This document shows, piece after piece, positions 1-13,616 of a DNA stretch of 64,000 nt. This DNA is from Xenorhabdus stockiae. GTDB taxonomy: Bacteria > Pseudomonadota > Gammaproteobacteria > Enterobacterales > Enterobacteriaceae. The stretch spans positions 119,855-183,854 of the forward strand of contig NZ_NJAJ01000003.1 in the NCBI RefSeq assembly GCF_002632825.1, written 5' to 3'. The translations under genes and the position numbers were made by a program. Within the stretch, counting starts at the first letter, position 1. The number at the start of each line of letters is the position of its first letter. The notes beneath the pieces are model-generated. The model was not told where the DNA came from. It saw only the letters and a list, made by a program, of their open reading frames with translations, and did no database searches.

Positions 1-77
1 TTCAATGTAAACTCTCGAGCTTTATGAGCGTTAACGAGTGAAATTATTACTTCATTAATGAGCGGTGCTATAGTACA

Positions 78-97
78 AACATACATGAATGTATGTA
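78..97. promoter_or_regulatory. AcrR operator (probable)
   Basis: Bases 79-96 form a perfect palindrome, ACATACAT-GA-ATGTATGT, about 40 bp upstream of acrR. The right half is the same as in the known E. coli AcrR operator in the acrR/acrA spacer. The gap between halves is shorter here (2 bp; about 6 bp in E. coli from memory). It probably controls acrR and the divergent acrAB expected just left of the window. Confidence 0.75.
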
Positions 98-136
98 AAT
101 CAGCCTTGAGTCAAAAACAAAGTTTATGGCATGAAA

Positions 137-787
137 ATGGCACGAAAAACTAAACAGCAAGCTAACGAAACCCGCCAACACATTATCGAAGCCGCGATAA
201 AGGTCTTTTCTGAGTGTGGTGTGTCTGCAACATCATTATCTGAAATCGCGGTTGCAGCGGGTGTAACGCGAGGTGCAATTTACTGGCACTTTAAAAATAA
301 AACTGATTTGCTTTTTGCTGTGTGCAAAATGCCAGCAAACAAAATAGACGCGTTAGAGAAAGAGTATCAGGCAAAATATCCTAATAATCCACTCCTCGTA
401 TTGAGATATATATTAATTTTTCTACTAAAAGTCATGACGACTGATTCTCAAAATCGTTTATTAATGGAAATATTTTTCCACAAATGTGAGTTTGTTGGAG
501 AGATGTCTTCATTAGCTGAACAGATTAGAGAAGTCTGTATTTCTGATTATCAAAAAATAGAAGACATGTTGGTTATGTGTATTCAGTCAGGAGAGTTACC
601 TTATAATCTTGATATAAGGCGTTCAGCCGTCATGTTAAGGGCATTAATGACCGGGTTGCTTGAAAACTGGTTATTTGCACCAGAGAGTTTTAATATTCAG
701 GCACAATCTGAGTCTCTGGTGGATGGCTTTATTGACACACTAAAATATAGTCGTCACTTGCGTCGCATTGAAGATGCATCGTACTGA
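137..787 (+). CDS. acrR: TetR-family repressor AcrR of the AcrAB efflux pump
   Basis: AcrR is a TetR-family repressor that senses drugs and represses acrAB and itself. The N-terminal helix-turn-helix is clear (the segment AAGVTRGAIYWHFKNK, near residues 35-50) and is close to E. coli AcrR; the motif MEIFFHKCEFVGEM in the ligand domain is also conserved. I start at ATG 137 (MARKTKQ), which matches E. coli AcrR, and not at ATG 131. That gives 216 residues, the family length. The operator at 79-96 lies just upstream. Confidence 0.95.
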   Translation: MARKTKQQANETRQHIIEAAIKVFSECGVSATSLSEIAVAAGVTRGAIYWHFKNKTDLLFAVCKMPANKIDALEKEYQAKYPNNPLLVLRYILIFLLKVMTTDSQNRLLMEIFFHKCEFVGEMSSLAEQIREVCISDYQKIEDMLVMCIQSGELPYNLDIRRSAVMLRALMTGLLENWLFAPESFNIQAQSESLVDGFIDTLKYSRHLRRIEDASY

Positions 788-930
788 GTAAGTGAAACCA
801 ATAAAAAGACAATTAAGCGGTAAAGGCTATGCATCTATACATTATGGTGATGGCTCTTTCTTAACGAGCAGAATTGCCGGTACTTCAGTGCTATCATTCC
901 ATTATCTGTAAATGATGAGTAGATTAATTC

Positions 931-3900
931 ATGGTTCTATTTAACCGCAGTTTGAGTGTCTTACTCAACAAAGCGGGTCTGTTATGCAATAAAAGGCCCG
1001 ATATATTATATATTCGCCAGCTGGGCCTAATCAGCCTGCTTTTTTTTCTGCTGTTTTTTCTTCACCCGGCCTCGGCTGCATTCAGCAATGATGTACCAAC
1101 ACGTGATGATATCCAGAATCAGCTTAAGGTGTTAACGGACCGTAATGAGCATACTCTTGAAGAGAGAGCTTCGATCGCTGATTTGGAAAAAGCACTTTCT
1201 TTCTTTGATAAGATTGAGAAGATTCAGCAGGATTCTGAGCAGTTGGAAAAAAATTTACAGCAATTACCTCAGAAGTCACAACTACTCACCGCTGAGTTAG
1301 CGAGCCTGAAAAATAATTCTCAACAAAATGAGGATGAATATAAGAATAACCTGGCGACTCTATCGCTGAAACAACTTGAATCTAAACAGAGTGTTACACT
1401 TAACAGTTTACAAAAAGCGCAGGACAATCTCGCGAACTACAATAGCCAACTGATTGGGTTGCAAACACAGCCTGAACGGACACAAAATCTGCTGTTTAAT
1501 AATGTCCAAAGATTACAGCAAATCCGTAATTTGCTTAATAATGCTGTTACGGAGCAATCGGACGTTCGCCATACTGAGATTGAATTATTACAGGTAGAGC
1601 AAGCTTTCCTGACGCAGCAAAAAGAATATCAAAAATCGGCTCTGCGCGCGAATACACAGCTGCAAACTCTTCTACAGCTACAGCGCGATTATACCTCCTT
1701 CCAGATTGAACAATTAGAACGGCATGTCCAGTTTATTCAGGATATGGTTAATGGAAAGCACTTAATTGATTCGGAGGAAACCGCGAAAGAAGCCCAGAAT
1801 TCAAATGATACCAGCCCCCATATTCAATCTAATCCGCTGGTCAGAGAAGAAATTATGGTGAACCGTGAATTCAGTGAGCGTCTGGTAGCGGCAACACGGG
1901 ATAATAATCAACTGGTGAAGAAAAAAATTCAGGTGAAGAATTTTTTAGACAGAGCTATCCAGTCTGAACGTGATTTAAAAGAACAGGTTAAGGTGTTACG
2001 CGGTAGTTTATTATTATCGCGCATTTTGTTTCAGGAACAGCTACAGGTTCCTCAAACTGTCCTGACAAAGGATTTACCCACGAAGATTGCTGATTTACGG
2101 CTGGAGCAGTTTGAAATCTCACAACATCGTGATCAACTTTATTTAGTGGACGATTATATTAATCAACTGCTGAATCAACATGCCAATGATATAAAAAATG
2201 AATCTCAGGAAGCCGTCGGAGAAATCCGTAATGCGATAGGGCAATTGTTGGAAATTCGTCGAGAGCTGTTGAATCAATTGAATAACCAGTTGGGGCAGCA
2301 GATCACACAAGCGATTAATTTACAGATGGATCAACAGGAGTTGTTGAATGTGACACAATCGCTGGAACAGACGCTCGCCCAACAGATTTTCTGGGTTAAC
2401 AGTAATAAGCCGATGAATTGGGTCTGGCTGAAATCATTGCCTATTTTAGCTCATGAAGAGCTGACTCACTTTAGTGTGCACTTTACTATCAGAGGGATTA
2501 TTTCCGGGTTGCAGAACTCTGTCCATTTTGTCATTCCTCTATTACTGGTAGGTTTGTTTCTGCGTTGGCAGACAAAAAGTATTAACGCACACTTGAAGAA
2601 AATTTCAGCTGAAATAGGGCAGCTACGCAGGGATAGTCAGCTACATACTCCACTGGCTTTGGTTCTGACGCTGATAAAAACGCTGCCACTGGCGTTTATT
2701 ATTCTGGCTATAGGTTATTGGTATTCGAAGTCAGAGGATGAACTGGGAGGAATGATATGGGATTTCTCCAGTCATTTGGCTTTATTCTGGGTTGTCTATG
2801 GCTCCAGTTACCAAATTCTGGAAAGAGGTGGGATTGGAGAGCAGCATTTTTCACTCGATAGAGAAGTTTGTTCCTTATTCCGCAAAAATCTGGTCAGATT
2901 ATCAGTCGCTTTGCTGCCGATTTTGTTCTGGATAACTCTGGGAGTTAAGCATCCGCTTCGTTTGGCTGATGATGTGATCGGTCAATGTACAGTGTTGATT
3001 TGCCTGCTCTTCGTTTTTATCTTTGTTTTTCCGTTCTGTCGTCAGGTATGGCGTGAAAAAAGTTCGCATATGATCCGCACGATCGTGGTGACAATGTTGA
3101 CTTTTTCACCACTGATTCTGATAGTACTGATGGTGTCAGGTTATTTTTACACGACGTTACGCTTGTCTGAACGCTGGCTTTACAGCGCTTATTTGCTGCT
3201 TCTCTGGCATATTTGCTATCAATCTTGTCTACGTGGATTAAGCCTTGCTGCCCGTCGTATCGCATATCGCCGTGCAATGTCTCGCCGTCAGGCACAGTCA
3301 AAAGAAGGTGCGGAAGGTGAAGTCATCGAAGAACCGCCAATGGCCTTGGAGCTGATTAATCAGCAATCATTACGTCTAACGACCATGGTGCTGTTTTTGA
3401 TCTTTTTTATGGCGTTTTACTGGATTTGGTCTGATTTGGTGACGGTCTTTTCTTACCTTGATGGAATAAACCTGTGGCAATACAGCACGACAACCGATCA
3501 GGGAAATATTCTGCAACACGTTACCCTGAAAGATTTGGCACTCTCAGTCGCAATGCTGGTTATTTCATGGGTGATGATGCGAAATTTGCCGGGGTTATTG
3601 GAAGTATTAGTGCTGTCCCGCTTACAGCTACAACAAGGTTCTTCTTATGCCATTAAGACAACGCTGACTTATTTAATTATCGGTGTCGGCGGAATTAGTG
3701 CATTGGGCACATTGGGAGTTTCGTGGAATAAATTACAATGGCTGGCAGCGGCCCTTTCGGTTGGTTTGGGATTTGGGTTACAGGAAATCTTTGCCAACTT
3801 TGTTTCGGGCTTAATTATTTTATTTGAGCGCCCTGTTCGTATCGGGGATACCGTAACAATAGGGACTTATTCCGGTTCAGTCAGTAAAATCCGTATTCGG

Positions 3901-4392
3901 GCTACAACAATCACTGATTTTGACCGCAAAGAAGTCATTATTCCTAACCGGGCTTTTGTGACAGAACGCCTGATCAACTGGACCCTTTCTGACACTATCA
4001 CACGCATTATTATTAAAGTTGGTGTCGCCTATGGCTCCGATCTCGATAAGGTGAAAGAAGTCATGTTGCAGGCGGCGAAAAGTAATCATCGTGTAATGAA
4101 TGAACCGGAACCACAGGTTTATTTTATGAGTTTCGGTGCCAGTACGCTGGATCATGAATTGAGGCTTTATGTAAGGGAGCTGGGAGATCGCAGTCGTACA
4201 GTCGATGAGGTAAACCGCAGTATAGATAAATTATGTCGGGAAAATGATATTAATATTGCCTTCAATCAACTGGAAGTCTATTTGCATAACGGTCAGGGCA
4301 ATAGCTTGCAAGAGGTTAAAAGGTCGATAAGTGGTGCTCAGTACCAGACTGGTGAACCTCCAACGCCTGATGATAAGCCGTTCTTACCTTAA
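931..4392 (+). CDS. mscK: Mechanosensitive channel MscK (KefA)
   Basis: Large inner-membrane mechanosensitive channel that opens under turgor and is regulated by K+. The 1153 residues compare with 1120 in E. coli. A signal-like hydrophobic segment (about residues 31-50) precedes a long coiled-coil, Gln-rich periplasmic domain (to about 500), then about eleven membrane segments. The C-terminal MscS core is nearly identical to E. coli: the pore helix region GLGFGLQEIFANFVSGLIIL is followed by FERPVRIGDTVTIG. The N-terminus is longer than in E. coli and its exact start is less certain than the rest. Confidence 0.96.
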   Translation: MVLFNRSLSVLLNKAGLLCNKRPDILYIRQLGLISLLFFLLFFLHPASAAFSNDVPTRDDIQNQLKVLTDRNEHTLEERASIADLEKALSFFDKIEKIQQDSEQLEKNLQQLPQKSQLLTAELASLKNNSQQNEDEYKNNLATLSLKQLESKQSVTLNSLQKAQDNLANYNSQLIGLQTQPERTQNLLFNNVQRLQQIRNLLNNAVTEQSDVRHTEIELLQVEQAFLTQQKEYQKSALRANTQLQTLLQLQRDYTSFQIEQLERHVQFIQDMVNGKHLIDSEETAKEAQNSNDTSPHIQSNPLVREEIMVNREFSERLVAATRDNNQLVKKKIQVKNFLDRAIQSERDLKEQVKVLRGSLLLSRILFQEQLQVPQTVLTKDLPTKIADLRLEQFEISQHRDQLYLVDDYINQLLNQHANDIKNESQEAVGEIRNAIGQLLEIRRELLNQLNNQLGQQITQAINLQMDQQELLNVTQSLEQTLAQQIFWVNSNKPMNWVWLKSLPILAHEELTHFSVHFTIRGIISGLQNSVHFVIPLLLVGLFLRWQTKSINAHLKKISAEIGQLRRDSQLHTPLALVLTLIKTLPLAFIILAIGYWYSKSEDELGGMIWDFSSHLALFWVVYGSSYQILERGGIGEQHFSLDREVCSLFRKNLVRLSVALLPILFWITLGVKHPLRLADDVIGQCTVLICLLFVFIFVFPFCRQVWREKSSHMIRTIVVTMLTFSPLILIVLMVSGYFYTTLRLSERWLYSAYLLLLWHICYQSCLRGLSLAARRIAYRRAMSRRQAQSKEGAEGEVIEEPPMALELINQQSLRLTTMVLFLIFFMAFYWIWSDLVTVFSYLDGINLWQYSTTTDQGNILQHVTLKDLALSVAMLVISWVMMRNLPGLLEVLVLSRLQLQQGSSYAIKTTLTYLIIGVGGISALGTLGVSWNKLQWLAAALSVGLGFGLQEIFANFVSGLIILFERPVRIGDTVTIGTYSGSVSKIRIRATTITDFDRKEVIIPNRAFVTERLINWTLSDTITRIIIKVGVAYGSDLDKVKEVMLQAAKSNHRVMNEPEPQVYFMSFGASTLDHELRLYVRELGDRSRTVDEVNRSIDKLCRENDINIAFNQLEVYLHNGQGNSLQEVKRSISGAQYQTGEPPTPDDKPFLP

Positions 4393-4402
4393 ATAATCAT
4401 AA

Positions 4403-4547
4403 TATACCCAATGAATTTCAAATTGCTTCGCGGCGGTAAGGGAGTGAGTCCCCGGGAGCATAGGTAACCGTATGTTTATAAAAACGGTGACTGGGGTGAG
4501 CGAGTGCAGCCAACAAAGAGGCAGTTTGAAAAACGACGGGTATAAAA
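4403..4547. repeat. ERIC-like intergenic palindromic repeat, copy 1
   Basis: This roughly 145-bp element begins TATACCCA and ends GGGTATA, with complementary arms (TTTCAAATTGC near the left end, CAGTTTGAAAAACG near the right) and the ERIC-type core CCCCGGGAGCATAGGTAAC. The same element occurs inverted at 12251-12376. It sits just after mscK and may be transcribed into its mRNA 3' end. Confidence 0.85.
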
Positions 4548-4570
4548 GGGGAACATTCCGGGTTGTACAA

Positions 4571-4741
4571 TCAGGAGTGTTCCTCAGATTGTTGAGGTAA
4601 TTGTTTTAATTTTCCCTGTAGATCTTGTCTGACGATATCTAATGCTGCCAAAGCCGTTTCTGGGGAAATATCATTACATTCGAGCAGGTAAATGAGATCA
4701 ACTGCAAGCTTGACCTCTGGCGGTGCATTTTCGAGTGACAT
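4571..4741 (-). CDS. rsmS: RsmS (YbaM), small DUF2496-type protein
   Basis: This 56-residue frame reads [20 protein letters not shown] and so on, aligning along its length with E. coli YbaM (53 residues). YbaM is known as RsmS in soft-rot enterobacteria, where it affects regulation of secondary metabolism. It lies between mscK and priC as in E. coli. A GAGGAA ribosome site lies about 7 bases upstream of the ATG, and priC ends 24 bases upstream on the same strand, so the two are probably co-transcribed. Molecular activity is not established. Confidence 0.85.
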   Translation of the reverse strand: MSLENAPPEVKLAVDLIYLLECNDISPETALAALDIVRQDLQGKLKQLPQQSEEHS

Positions 4742-4765
4742 AATGGGGTATTCCTCTAATAATCA

Positions 4766-5308
4766 TTAATCAGAATGTTCCTGCTTTTCTATCGTTCTTT
4801 CTATGCGCATTAACGCTTGACGACAACGAGCCAGTCTGCCTGCCAGAGCAGCGATCTCTTTTTGCAGTTTATATTTATCGACTGCCTCAGCTTTCTGAGC
4901 CAGTTGTAATTCTCGGTCATCAATCATTGCCATTAATCGGCGTTCATAATCCTGATGTTCGGCCAGACGATGATAAAGATCCTGCTCTTGTGACTGACGC
5001 CCGAATTTATCTTCCTGTTTGCGGAGAACCTGCGTGGATAATTCCCGTTTCAAAGCTTCTATTTGCATCACTAAACGTTCAGAGAGAAATTTAACCTGTA
5101 CAGTGCGATTATCCCGGACGCAGCTTTTCAGTTGATCCATATTCTGATTAATTTCCAGCATATAGCCACTGAGTTTATTCGTATGGCAGTGGAATAACGC
5201 CTGATCAAAACGAGCAATTGAAAATGGTATATCTGGCAGGGAAGATAATTCGGCTGCTAGCATACTGATTTGTTTTTCAAGCACATCTAATAAATTTTGT
5301 ATACCCAT
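4766..5308 (-). CDS. priC: Primosomal replication protein N'' PriC
   Basis: PriC reloads DnaB helicase on stalled forks with leading-strand gaps. The 180 residues (175 in E. coli) are mostly helical and charged. The C-terminal pattern QDYERRLMAMIDDRE and AGRLARCRQALMRIE matches E. coli PriC; the N-terminal half is much more diverged, as is usual for this fast-evolving protein. Genomic position next to rsmS and apt agrees. K-12 has ybaN between priC and apt and this genome does not. Confidence 0.9.
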   Translation of the reverse strand: MGIQNLLDVLEKQISMLAAELSSLPDIPFSIARFDQALFHCHTNKLSGYMLEINQNMDQLKSCVRDNRTVQVKFLSERLVMQIEALKRELSTQVLRKQEDKFGRQSQEQDLYHRLAEHQDYERRLMAMIDDRELQLAQKAEAVDKYKLQKEIAALAGRLARCRQALMRIERTIEKQEHSD

Positions 5309-5512
5309 CAGTATCCCGTTATAGTCGATAATCTTTTGGTTGAATGCTATTTCATCTGACCCGCGCTGTGTTTAACGATACGCAGGGATCAGCTGAGGAT
5401 AAGCTTGATACATATCAACAAAAATTAAGCTACAACTTGCTTTGTTGTTGCTTTTTCCCGGTAGTTTGCATAGATTTTAGCGTTTTCATTTTTTAACTGG
5501 CTGGCATTGATT

Positions 5513-6064
5513 ATGACCGCTAACGCACAAAAACTGCAATTTATTAAAGATAGTATCGAAACAATACCTGATTATCCGAAAGCAGGCATACTTTTCCGCG
5601 ATATTACCACGTTATTGGATAATCCTGTTGCATATCAGGCGACGATCGATTTATTGGTAGCTCATTTTCAAGGCAAAGGTATTACCAAAATTGTCGGTAC
5701 TGAAGCTCGTGGTTTCTTGTTCGGGGCACCAGTGGCACTGCGTCTGGGGGTAGGTTTTGTTCCCGTCCGTAAAAAAGGTAAACTACCCAGAGAGACGTTA
5801 AGTGAAACTTATGATCTGGAATACGGTACTGATACATTAGAAATTCATAAAGATAGCATCAAAGCCGGAGATAAAGTCCTCGTTGTTGACGACCTGCTTG
5901 CAACCGGTGGCACGATTGAAGCAACTGTGAGCTTAATCCGCCGTCTTGGTGGTGAGGTTTCAGAAGCGGCCTTTATTATTGGTCTTCCTGATTTGGGAGG
6001 AACAGAACGCCTGAAAAATCAGGGTATTGATAGCTACACCCTTGTTGAATTTCCAGGCCACTGA
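5513..6064 (+). CDS. apt: Adenine phosphoribosyltransferase
   Basis: Apt salvages adenine by joining it to PRPP to make AMP. The PRPP-binding signature [13 protein letters not shown] (about residues 125-137) and the motif [14 protein letters not shown] are identical to E. coli. I use ATG 5513 ([10 protein letters not shown]), which gives the E. coli length of 183 residues; the TTG two codons earlier is in frame but has no support. It stands upstream of dnaX as in E. coli. Confidence 0.97.
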   Translation: MTANAQKLQFIKDSIETIPDYPKAGILFRDITTLLDNPVAYQATIDLLVAHFQGKGITKIVGTEARGFLFGAPVALRLGVGFVPVRKKGKLPRETLSETYDLEYGTDTLEIHKDSIKAGDKVLVVDDLLATGGTIEATVSLIRRLGGEVSEAAFIIGLPDLGGTERLKNQGIDSYTLVEFPGH

Positions 6065-6114
6065 TCGCTCTTGTCTTTGCATTGATTGCTCTGATTTTTG
6101 CATAATTGATACAT

Positions 6115-6140
6115 CAGCCTCGCCGACTATGGTGAGGCTG
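6115..6140 (+). other. Strong hairpin between apt and dnaX
   Basis: CAGCCTCGCC (6115-6124) and GGTGAGGCTG (6131-6140) form a near-perfect 10-bp stem with a 6-base loop. No T-run follows on the plus strand, so it is not a classical terminator. It could tune read-through into dnaX or protect the apt 3' end. Confidence 0.5.
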
Positions 6141-6182
6141 TGCTAGCATGATAGGCAGTCGTGTTCAATTTCCCCGGTATTC

Positions 6183-8562
<2,380 letters not shown>

Positions 8563-8563
<1 letters not shown>

Positions 8564-9171
8564 TGCAAACCAGCCCTCTTCTTGAATCCCTGATGGAATC
8601 ATTGCGTTGCTTGCCGGGAGTCGGTCCCAAGTCAGCACAACGGATGGCGTTTCATCTTTTACAACGGGATCGTAGTGGCGGTATGCGGCTTGCTCAGGCA
8701 TTGACACGTGCTATGTCTGAGATTGGACATTGTCAGGACTGTCGAACGTTTACAGAACAGGAACAGTGCACGATTTGTACCAATCCCCGCCGTCAGCAAA
8801 ACGGTCAGATCTGCGTGGTTGAAAGCCCGGCGGATATCCACGCTATTGAACAGACGGGTCAGTTTGCGGGGCGCTATTTTGTCCTTATGGGGCATTTATC
8901 GCCGCTGGATGGCATCGGTCCTATGGATATCGGCTTGGATCGTTTGGAAGAACGTTTATCTTCTGAAACGCTGTCGGAAATTATTCTGGCAACTAACCCA
9001 ACTATCGAAGGAGAGGCAACTGCGAACTATATTGCTGAAATGTGTTCGCAATATGGTGTGACCGCCAGTCGTATAGCACATGGTGTTCCTGTTGGAGGGG
9101 AGCTTGAAATGGTAGACGGAACAACGCTGTCCCATTCCCTTGCCGGTCGCCATAGAATTACTGATTTGTGA
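8563..9171 (+). CDS. recR: Recombination mediator RecR
   Basis: RecR works with RecO and RecF to load RecA at single-strand gaps. It shows the helix-hairpin-helix [13 protein letters not shown] (about 17-29), the four-Cys zinc finger (CQDC and CTIC, about 57-72) and the Toprim segment [20 protein letters not shown] (about 82-101). Length 202 compares with 201 in E. coli. It is translationally coupled to ybaB (TGATG). Confidence 0.97.
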
Positions 9172-9202
9172 TCATACCCCCATTTTTTAATGGAAAATTC
9201 CA

Positions 9203-9244
9203 ATGGATGGTGTTGTGAAACCCGCCACCATCCATAATTATTTG
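9203..9244 (+). terminator. Terminator after recR
   Basis: ATGGATGGTG (9203-9212) and CACCATCCAT (9226-9235) form a perfect 10-bp stem with a 13-base loop, followed by AATTATTTG. It stands 31 bases after recR and before the htpG promoter. Confidence 0.7.
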
Positions 9245-9304
9245 TATAACTGATTGTTTTTAAAAGTCTAAATAATTAATTTCACATTCTTCTTATTCTC
9301 TGAA

Positions 9305-9333
9305 CTTGAAACTCTTAAGTTTTATCCCCATCT
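9305..9333 (+). promoter_or_regulatory. Sigma-32 heat-shock promoter of htpG
   Basis: CTTGAAA (9305-9311) and CCCCATCT (9326-9333) are separated by 14 bp. This is an essentially perfect match to the sigma-32 consensus, 55 bp upstream of the htpG start. Heat induction of htpG follows from established knowledge of E. coli. Confidence 0.9.
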
Positions 9334-9387
9334 GATTACCATCGTCCGATTTTACATATCTGAACTGGATTTAGATTGAGGTAATAA

Positions 9388-11283
9388 ATGAGCATGAAAG
9401 ATCAGGAAACCCGTGGATTTCAATCAGAAGTCAAACAACTGTTACAGTTGATGATCCATTCTCTCTATTCCAATAAAGAAATTTTCCTCCGTGAGCTGAT
9501 TTCAAACGCATCAGATGCGGCGGATAAATTACGTTTCCGTGCATTATCAGCGCCAGAACTGTACGAAAATGATGGTGAACTGCGTGTTCGTCTGGCTTTC
9601 GATAAAGAGAATAAAACAATTACCATTAGTGATAATGGTATTGGTATGACCCGTGATGAAGTGATCGATAACCTGGGAACGATTGCAAAATCTGGTACTA
9701 AGGCATTTCTTGAATCTATCGGCTCTGACCAGGCTAAAGACAGCCAATTGATTGGTCAGTTCGGTGTTGGTTTTTATTCTTCCTTTATTGTTGCTGATAA
9801 AGTGACTGTACGTACCCGTGCAGCAGGTGCGGCGACGGAACAGGGTGTATTCTGGGAATCAACCGGTGAAGGTGATTACACTGTTGCTGATATCGAAAAA
9901 GCAGAACGTGGAACAGAAATTACCCTGCATTTACGTGAAGGGGAAGATGAATTTTTGAATGACTGGCGTTTGCGTTCTGTCATCGGCAAATATTCTGATC
10001 ACATCGCCTTACCTGTTGAAATTGAAACCCAGACTAAAAATGAAGAAGATGATTCAGTTACTGTAGCATGGGAAAAAATCAACAAGGCACAGGCACTGTG
10101 GACCCGCGGTAAAGCTGAAATCAGCGATGATGAATATAAAGAATTTTATAAACACATCTCCCACGATTTCGCCGATCCTCTGAGCTGGAGCCATAACCGT
10201 GTTGAAGGAAAGCAGGAGTATACCAGCCTGTTGTATATCCCTTCTCAGGCACCATGGGATTTGTGGAACCGTGAACATAAACACGGGCTGAAACTGTATG
10301 TACAGCGTGTCTTCATCATGGATGAAGCTGAGCAGTTCATGCCAAATTATCTGCGTTTTATTCGCGGGCTGATTGATTCCAATGACCTGCCACTGAACGT
10401 TTCCCGTGAAATTCTACAGGACAGTTCAATCACTCGTAACCTGCGCAGCGCACTGACTAAGCGCGTATTACAAATGCTGGATAAGCTGGCAAAAGATGAT
10501 GCAGAGCAATACCAGTCTTTCTGGCAGCAGTTTGGTCTGGTTCTGAAAGAAGGTCCAGCCGAAGATGGCGGAAATAAAGAAGCTATTGCTAAGCTGCTGC
10601 GTTTTGCGACTACGCATAATGACAGTGCTTCACAAACTGTTTCTCTGGAAGAATACGTCAGCCGCATGACCGAAGGTCAGGAGAAGATTTACTACATTAC
10701 CGCAGATAGTTATGCTGCTGCGAAAAATAGCCCACATCTGGAACTGTTCCGTAAGAAAGGCATTGAAGTTCTGCTGTTATCTGACCGTATCGATGAGTGG
10801 ATGATGAGCTATCTGACAGAATTCGACGGAAAATCATTCCAGTCAGTCAGCAAAGCTGATGAATCTCTCGATAAACTGGCGGATGAAAACAAAGCAGATC
10901 AGGAAGAAGAAGATAAAAAACTGGAACCATTCGTTGAGCGTGTGAAAACACTGCTTGGCGAACGTGTGAAAGAAGTCAAGCTGACCCATCGACTGACTGA
11001 TACACCGGCGATAGTGACCACTGATGCTAACGGAATGACCACTCAAATGGCGAAACTGTTTGCAGCGGCAGGACAGTCAGCACCGGAAGTCAGCTATAAC
11101 TTTGAACTGAACCCGGATCATAATCTGGTTAAAAAGGCAGCTGAAATTCAGGATGACAGCCAATTTGCTGACTGGATTGAGTTGTTACTGGAGCAGGCTC
11201 TGTTTGCTGAACGTGGAACGCTGGATGATCCAAACCAGTTTATCCGCCGTATGAATCAATTATTATTAGCTGAAAGCGCGTAA
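9388..11283 (+). CDS. htpG: Chaperone HtpG (bacterial Hsp90)
   Basis: ATP-driven cytosolic chaperone. GHKL ATPase motifs are present: [14 protein letters not shown] (about 35-48), DNGIGM (about 81-86) and [17 protein letters not shown] (about 127-143). The middle-domain segment [11 protein letters not shown] (about 335-345) and the C-terminal dimerisation region follow. The 631 residues compare with 624 in E. coli. GAGG six bases before ATG 9388 favours that start over ATG 9394. Heat-shock control is visible upstream. Confidence 0.98.
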   Translation: MSMKDQETRGFQSEVKQLLQLMIHSLYSNKEIFLRELISNASDAADKLRFRALSAPELYENDGELRVRLAFDKENKTITISDNGIGMTRDEVIDNLGTIAKSGTKAFLESIGSDQAKDSQLIGQFGVGFYSSFIVADKVTVRTRAAGAATEQGVFWESTGEGDYTVADIEKAERGTEITLHLREGEDEFLNDWRLRSVIGKYSDHIALPVEIETQTKNEEDDSVTVAWEKINKAQALWTRGKAEISDDEYKEFYKHISHDFADPLSWSHNRVEGKQEYTSLLYIPSQAPWDLWNREHKHGLKLYVQRVFIMDEAEQFMPNYLRFIRGLIDSNDLPLNVSREILQDSSITRNLRSALTKRVLQMLDKLAKDDAEQYQSFWQQFGLVLKEGPAEDGGNKEAIAKLLRFATTHNDSASQTVSLEEYVSRMTEGQEKIYYITADSYAAAKNSPHLELFRKKGIEVLLLSDRIDEWMMSYLTEFDGKSFQSVSKADESLDKLADENKADQEEEDKKLEPFVERVKTLLGERVKEVKLTHRLTDTPAIVTTDANGMTTQMAKLFAAAGQSAPEVSYNFELNPDHNLVKKAAEIQDDSQFADWIELLLEQALFAERGTLDDPNQFIRRMNQLLLAESA

Positions 11284-11304
11284 TATCGTTTAAATTATGC
11301 CAAT

Positions 11305-11346
11305 AAACCACGCTTCAACGGAAAATGAGGCGTGGTTTGTTTTTTG
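11305..11346 (+). terminator. Rho-independent terminator of htpG
   Basis: AAACCACGC (11305-11313) pairs with GCGTGGTTT (11330-11338), followed by GTTTTTTG. A classical intrinsic terminator 22 bases after the htpG stop. Confidence 0.9.
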
Positions 11347-11419
11347 ATAAGCGCGAAAACGTTTACCTGTTTTCTTGAGCGACTACCATTCCAGTGGTAT
11401 GGTGGTTCGTTTTCTTTAA

Positions 11420-12100
<681 letters not shown>

Positions 12101-12187
12101 GACTCTGGGGTATTAGTGCCCTGAGGTATTAGTATCCCGAATAGTTGCGCGACAGATTTCAGATTAATTTGATCCTGAAGCATAGAG

Positions 12188-12214
12188 CAGGCGGTGTGAA
12201 TACCGCCTGACTTT
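12188..12214 (+). terminator. Terminator of adk
   Basis: CAGGCGGT (12188-12195) and ACCGCCTG (12202-12209) form a perfect 8-bp GC-rich stem with a 6-base loop, followed by ACTTT. The T-tract is short, so efficiency may be moderate. Confidence 0.7.
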
Positions 12215-12250
12215 CACCTTTCCGTATCAGATCCCCCCCATAAAATGTAT

Positions 12251-12376
12251 TATACCCTTCGTCTTTCAAGTTGCCTCTTTGTTGGCTGTGTTCACTCACC
12301 CCGGTCACATAGTTATCTATGCTCCCGGGGATGCGTTCCCTTGCCGCCGCAACGCACCTTGAAATCCATTGTGTAT
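12251..12376. repeat. ERIC-like intergenic palindromic repeat, copy 2 (inverted)
   Basis: The 126-bp element begins TATACCCTTCGTCTTTCAAG and ends CTTGAAATCCATTGTGTAT. It is the reverse complement of the 4403-4547 copy, sharing the core GTTATCTATGCTCCCGGGG, and fills most of the adk-hemH gap. A 66-codon frame covering it is an artefact of the repeat. Confidence 0.85.
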
Positions 12377-12437
12377 GTGACTATCACCGAGTTTTATCCT
12401 GAATTATCCGTCACTTTAATGGGTGGAGTGTTGAATA

Positions 12438-13403
12438 ATGAGTAATCGTAATTATGGTGTGCTATTAGTTAATCTTGGTACACCAGACGCGCCGACACCT
12501 GCTGCAATAAGGCGTTATCTGGCACAGTTTTTAAGTGATCGGCGAGTCGTGGATATTCCGCCATTGATTTGGAAGCCTCTGTTGTATGGCATTATACTTC
12601 CTTTCCGTTCTTTCCGTGTAGCCAAGCTGTATCAGGAAATCTGGACAGATGAAGGCTCGCCTTTATTGGTTTACAGCAAACGTCAGAAACAGCGATTAAG
12701 TGAAAAACTGGGTAATATACCTGTTGAGCTGGGAATGACTTATGGTTCACCTTCATTAACTCAGGCAGTAGATAAATTACTACAGCAGGGTGTTGAATAT
12801 CTCATCGTACTTCCTTTGTATCCTCAGTATTCAAGTACAACATCAGCGGCAGTATTTGATAGTCTCAGCAAAATATTACAGGGATATCGTACTATCCCAC
12901 ATTTAAAATTTATCCGCAGTTACGCACGGCACCCGGCATATATCGCCGCATTAAAGGAAACTGTAGAACAGAGCTTTGAAAAGCATGGTCAACCTGACCG
13001 CCTGATTCTTTCCTACCACGGTATCCCTGAGCGTTTGGCTGAAATGGGTGATATCTATCCACAGAACTGTCTGGCGACAACTAAATTGCTAACGGAATTG
13101 TTGGACTATCCGGCAGACAGAATTATGATGACATACCAATCGCGTTTTGGGCGTTTACCGTGGTTAGCACCTTATACGGATAAAACAATAGCTCTGTTGC
13201 CGGAGCAGAATGTGGAGCATATTCAGGTACTGTGTCCGGGATTCGCATCCGATTGTCTGGAGACGTTGGAAGAAATTAAGCAGCAGAATAAAGCTATTTT
13301 TTTAGATGCGGGCGGGAAAAAGTTTGAATATATACCAGCACTTAACGATAATGAGGCGCATATTTCACTATTCATGCAATTAATCAATGATGCCATGAGA
13401 TAA
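12438..13403 (+). CDS. hemH: Ferrochelatase
   Basis: HemH inserts Fe2+ into protoporphyrin IX, the last step of haem synthesis. It has the N-terminal [17 protein letters not shown], the active-site His segment LSYHGIPER (about 193-201) and the ferrochelatase signature [16 protein letters not shown] (about 262-277). The 321 residues match the 320 of E. coli. The next gene is wzz; in K-12 it is aes. Confidence 0.97.
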   Translation: MSNRNYGVLLVNLGTPDAPTPAAIRRYLAQFLSDRRVVDIPPLIWKPLLYGIILPFRSFRVAKLYQEIWTDEGSPLLVYSKRQKQRLSEKLGNIPVELGMTYGSPSLTQAVDKLLQQGVEYLIVLPLYPQYSSTTSAAVFDSLSKILQGYRTIPHLKFIRSYARHPAYIAALKETVEQSFEKHGQPDRLILSYHGIPERLAEMGDIYPQNCLATTKLLTELLDYPADRIMMTYQSRFGRLPWLAPYTDKTIALLPEQNVEHIQVLCPGFASDCLETLEEIKQQNKAIFLDAGGKKFEYIPALNDNEAHISLFMQLINDAMR

Positions 13404-13616
13404 CGAATAACTGGTAGTTATGGATTATGGCAGGGTTTCATACCGGAAGTACATTGGCAGATATGGATATTTTTGCTTATAGTTAGACGGTGTATATTCT
13501 GTCAATTGTGTGATTTTTTTAGAGTATTGCTTCAAAATCAATATATAACGTAAGCTGGAAATTAATCTGGCAGGGAATAACGAGAAGCAAAATTATTTGG
13601 ATTGGACATAGAGATA

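Noticed and set aside
12245..12445. A 66-codon gene upstream of hemH
   Set aside because: The frame is made almost wholly of the ERIC-like repeat.
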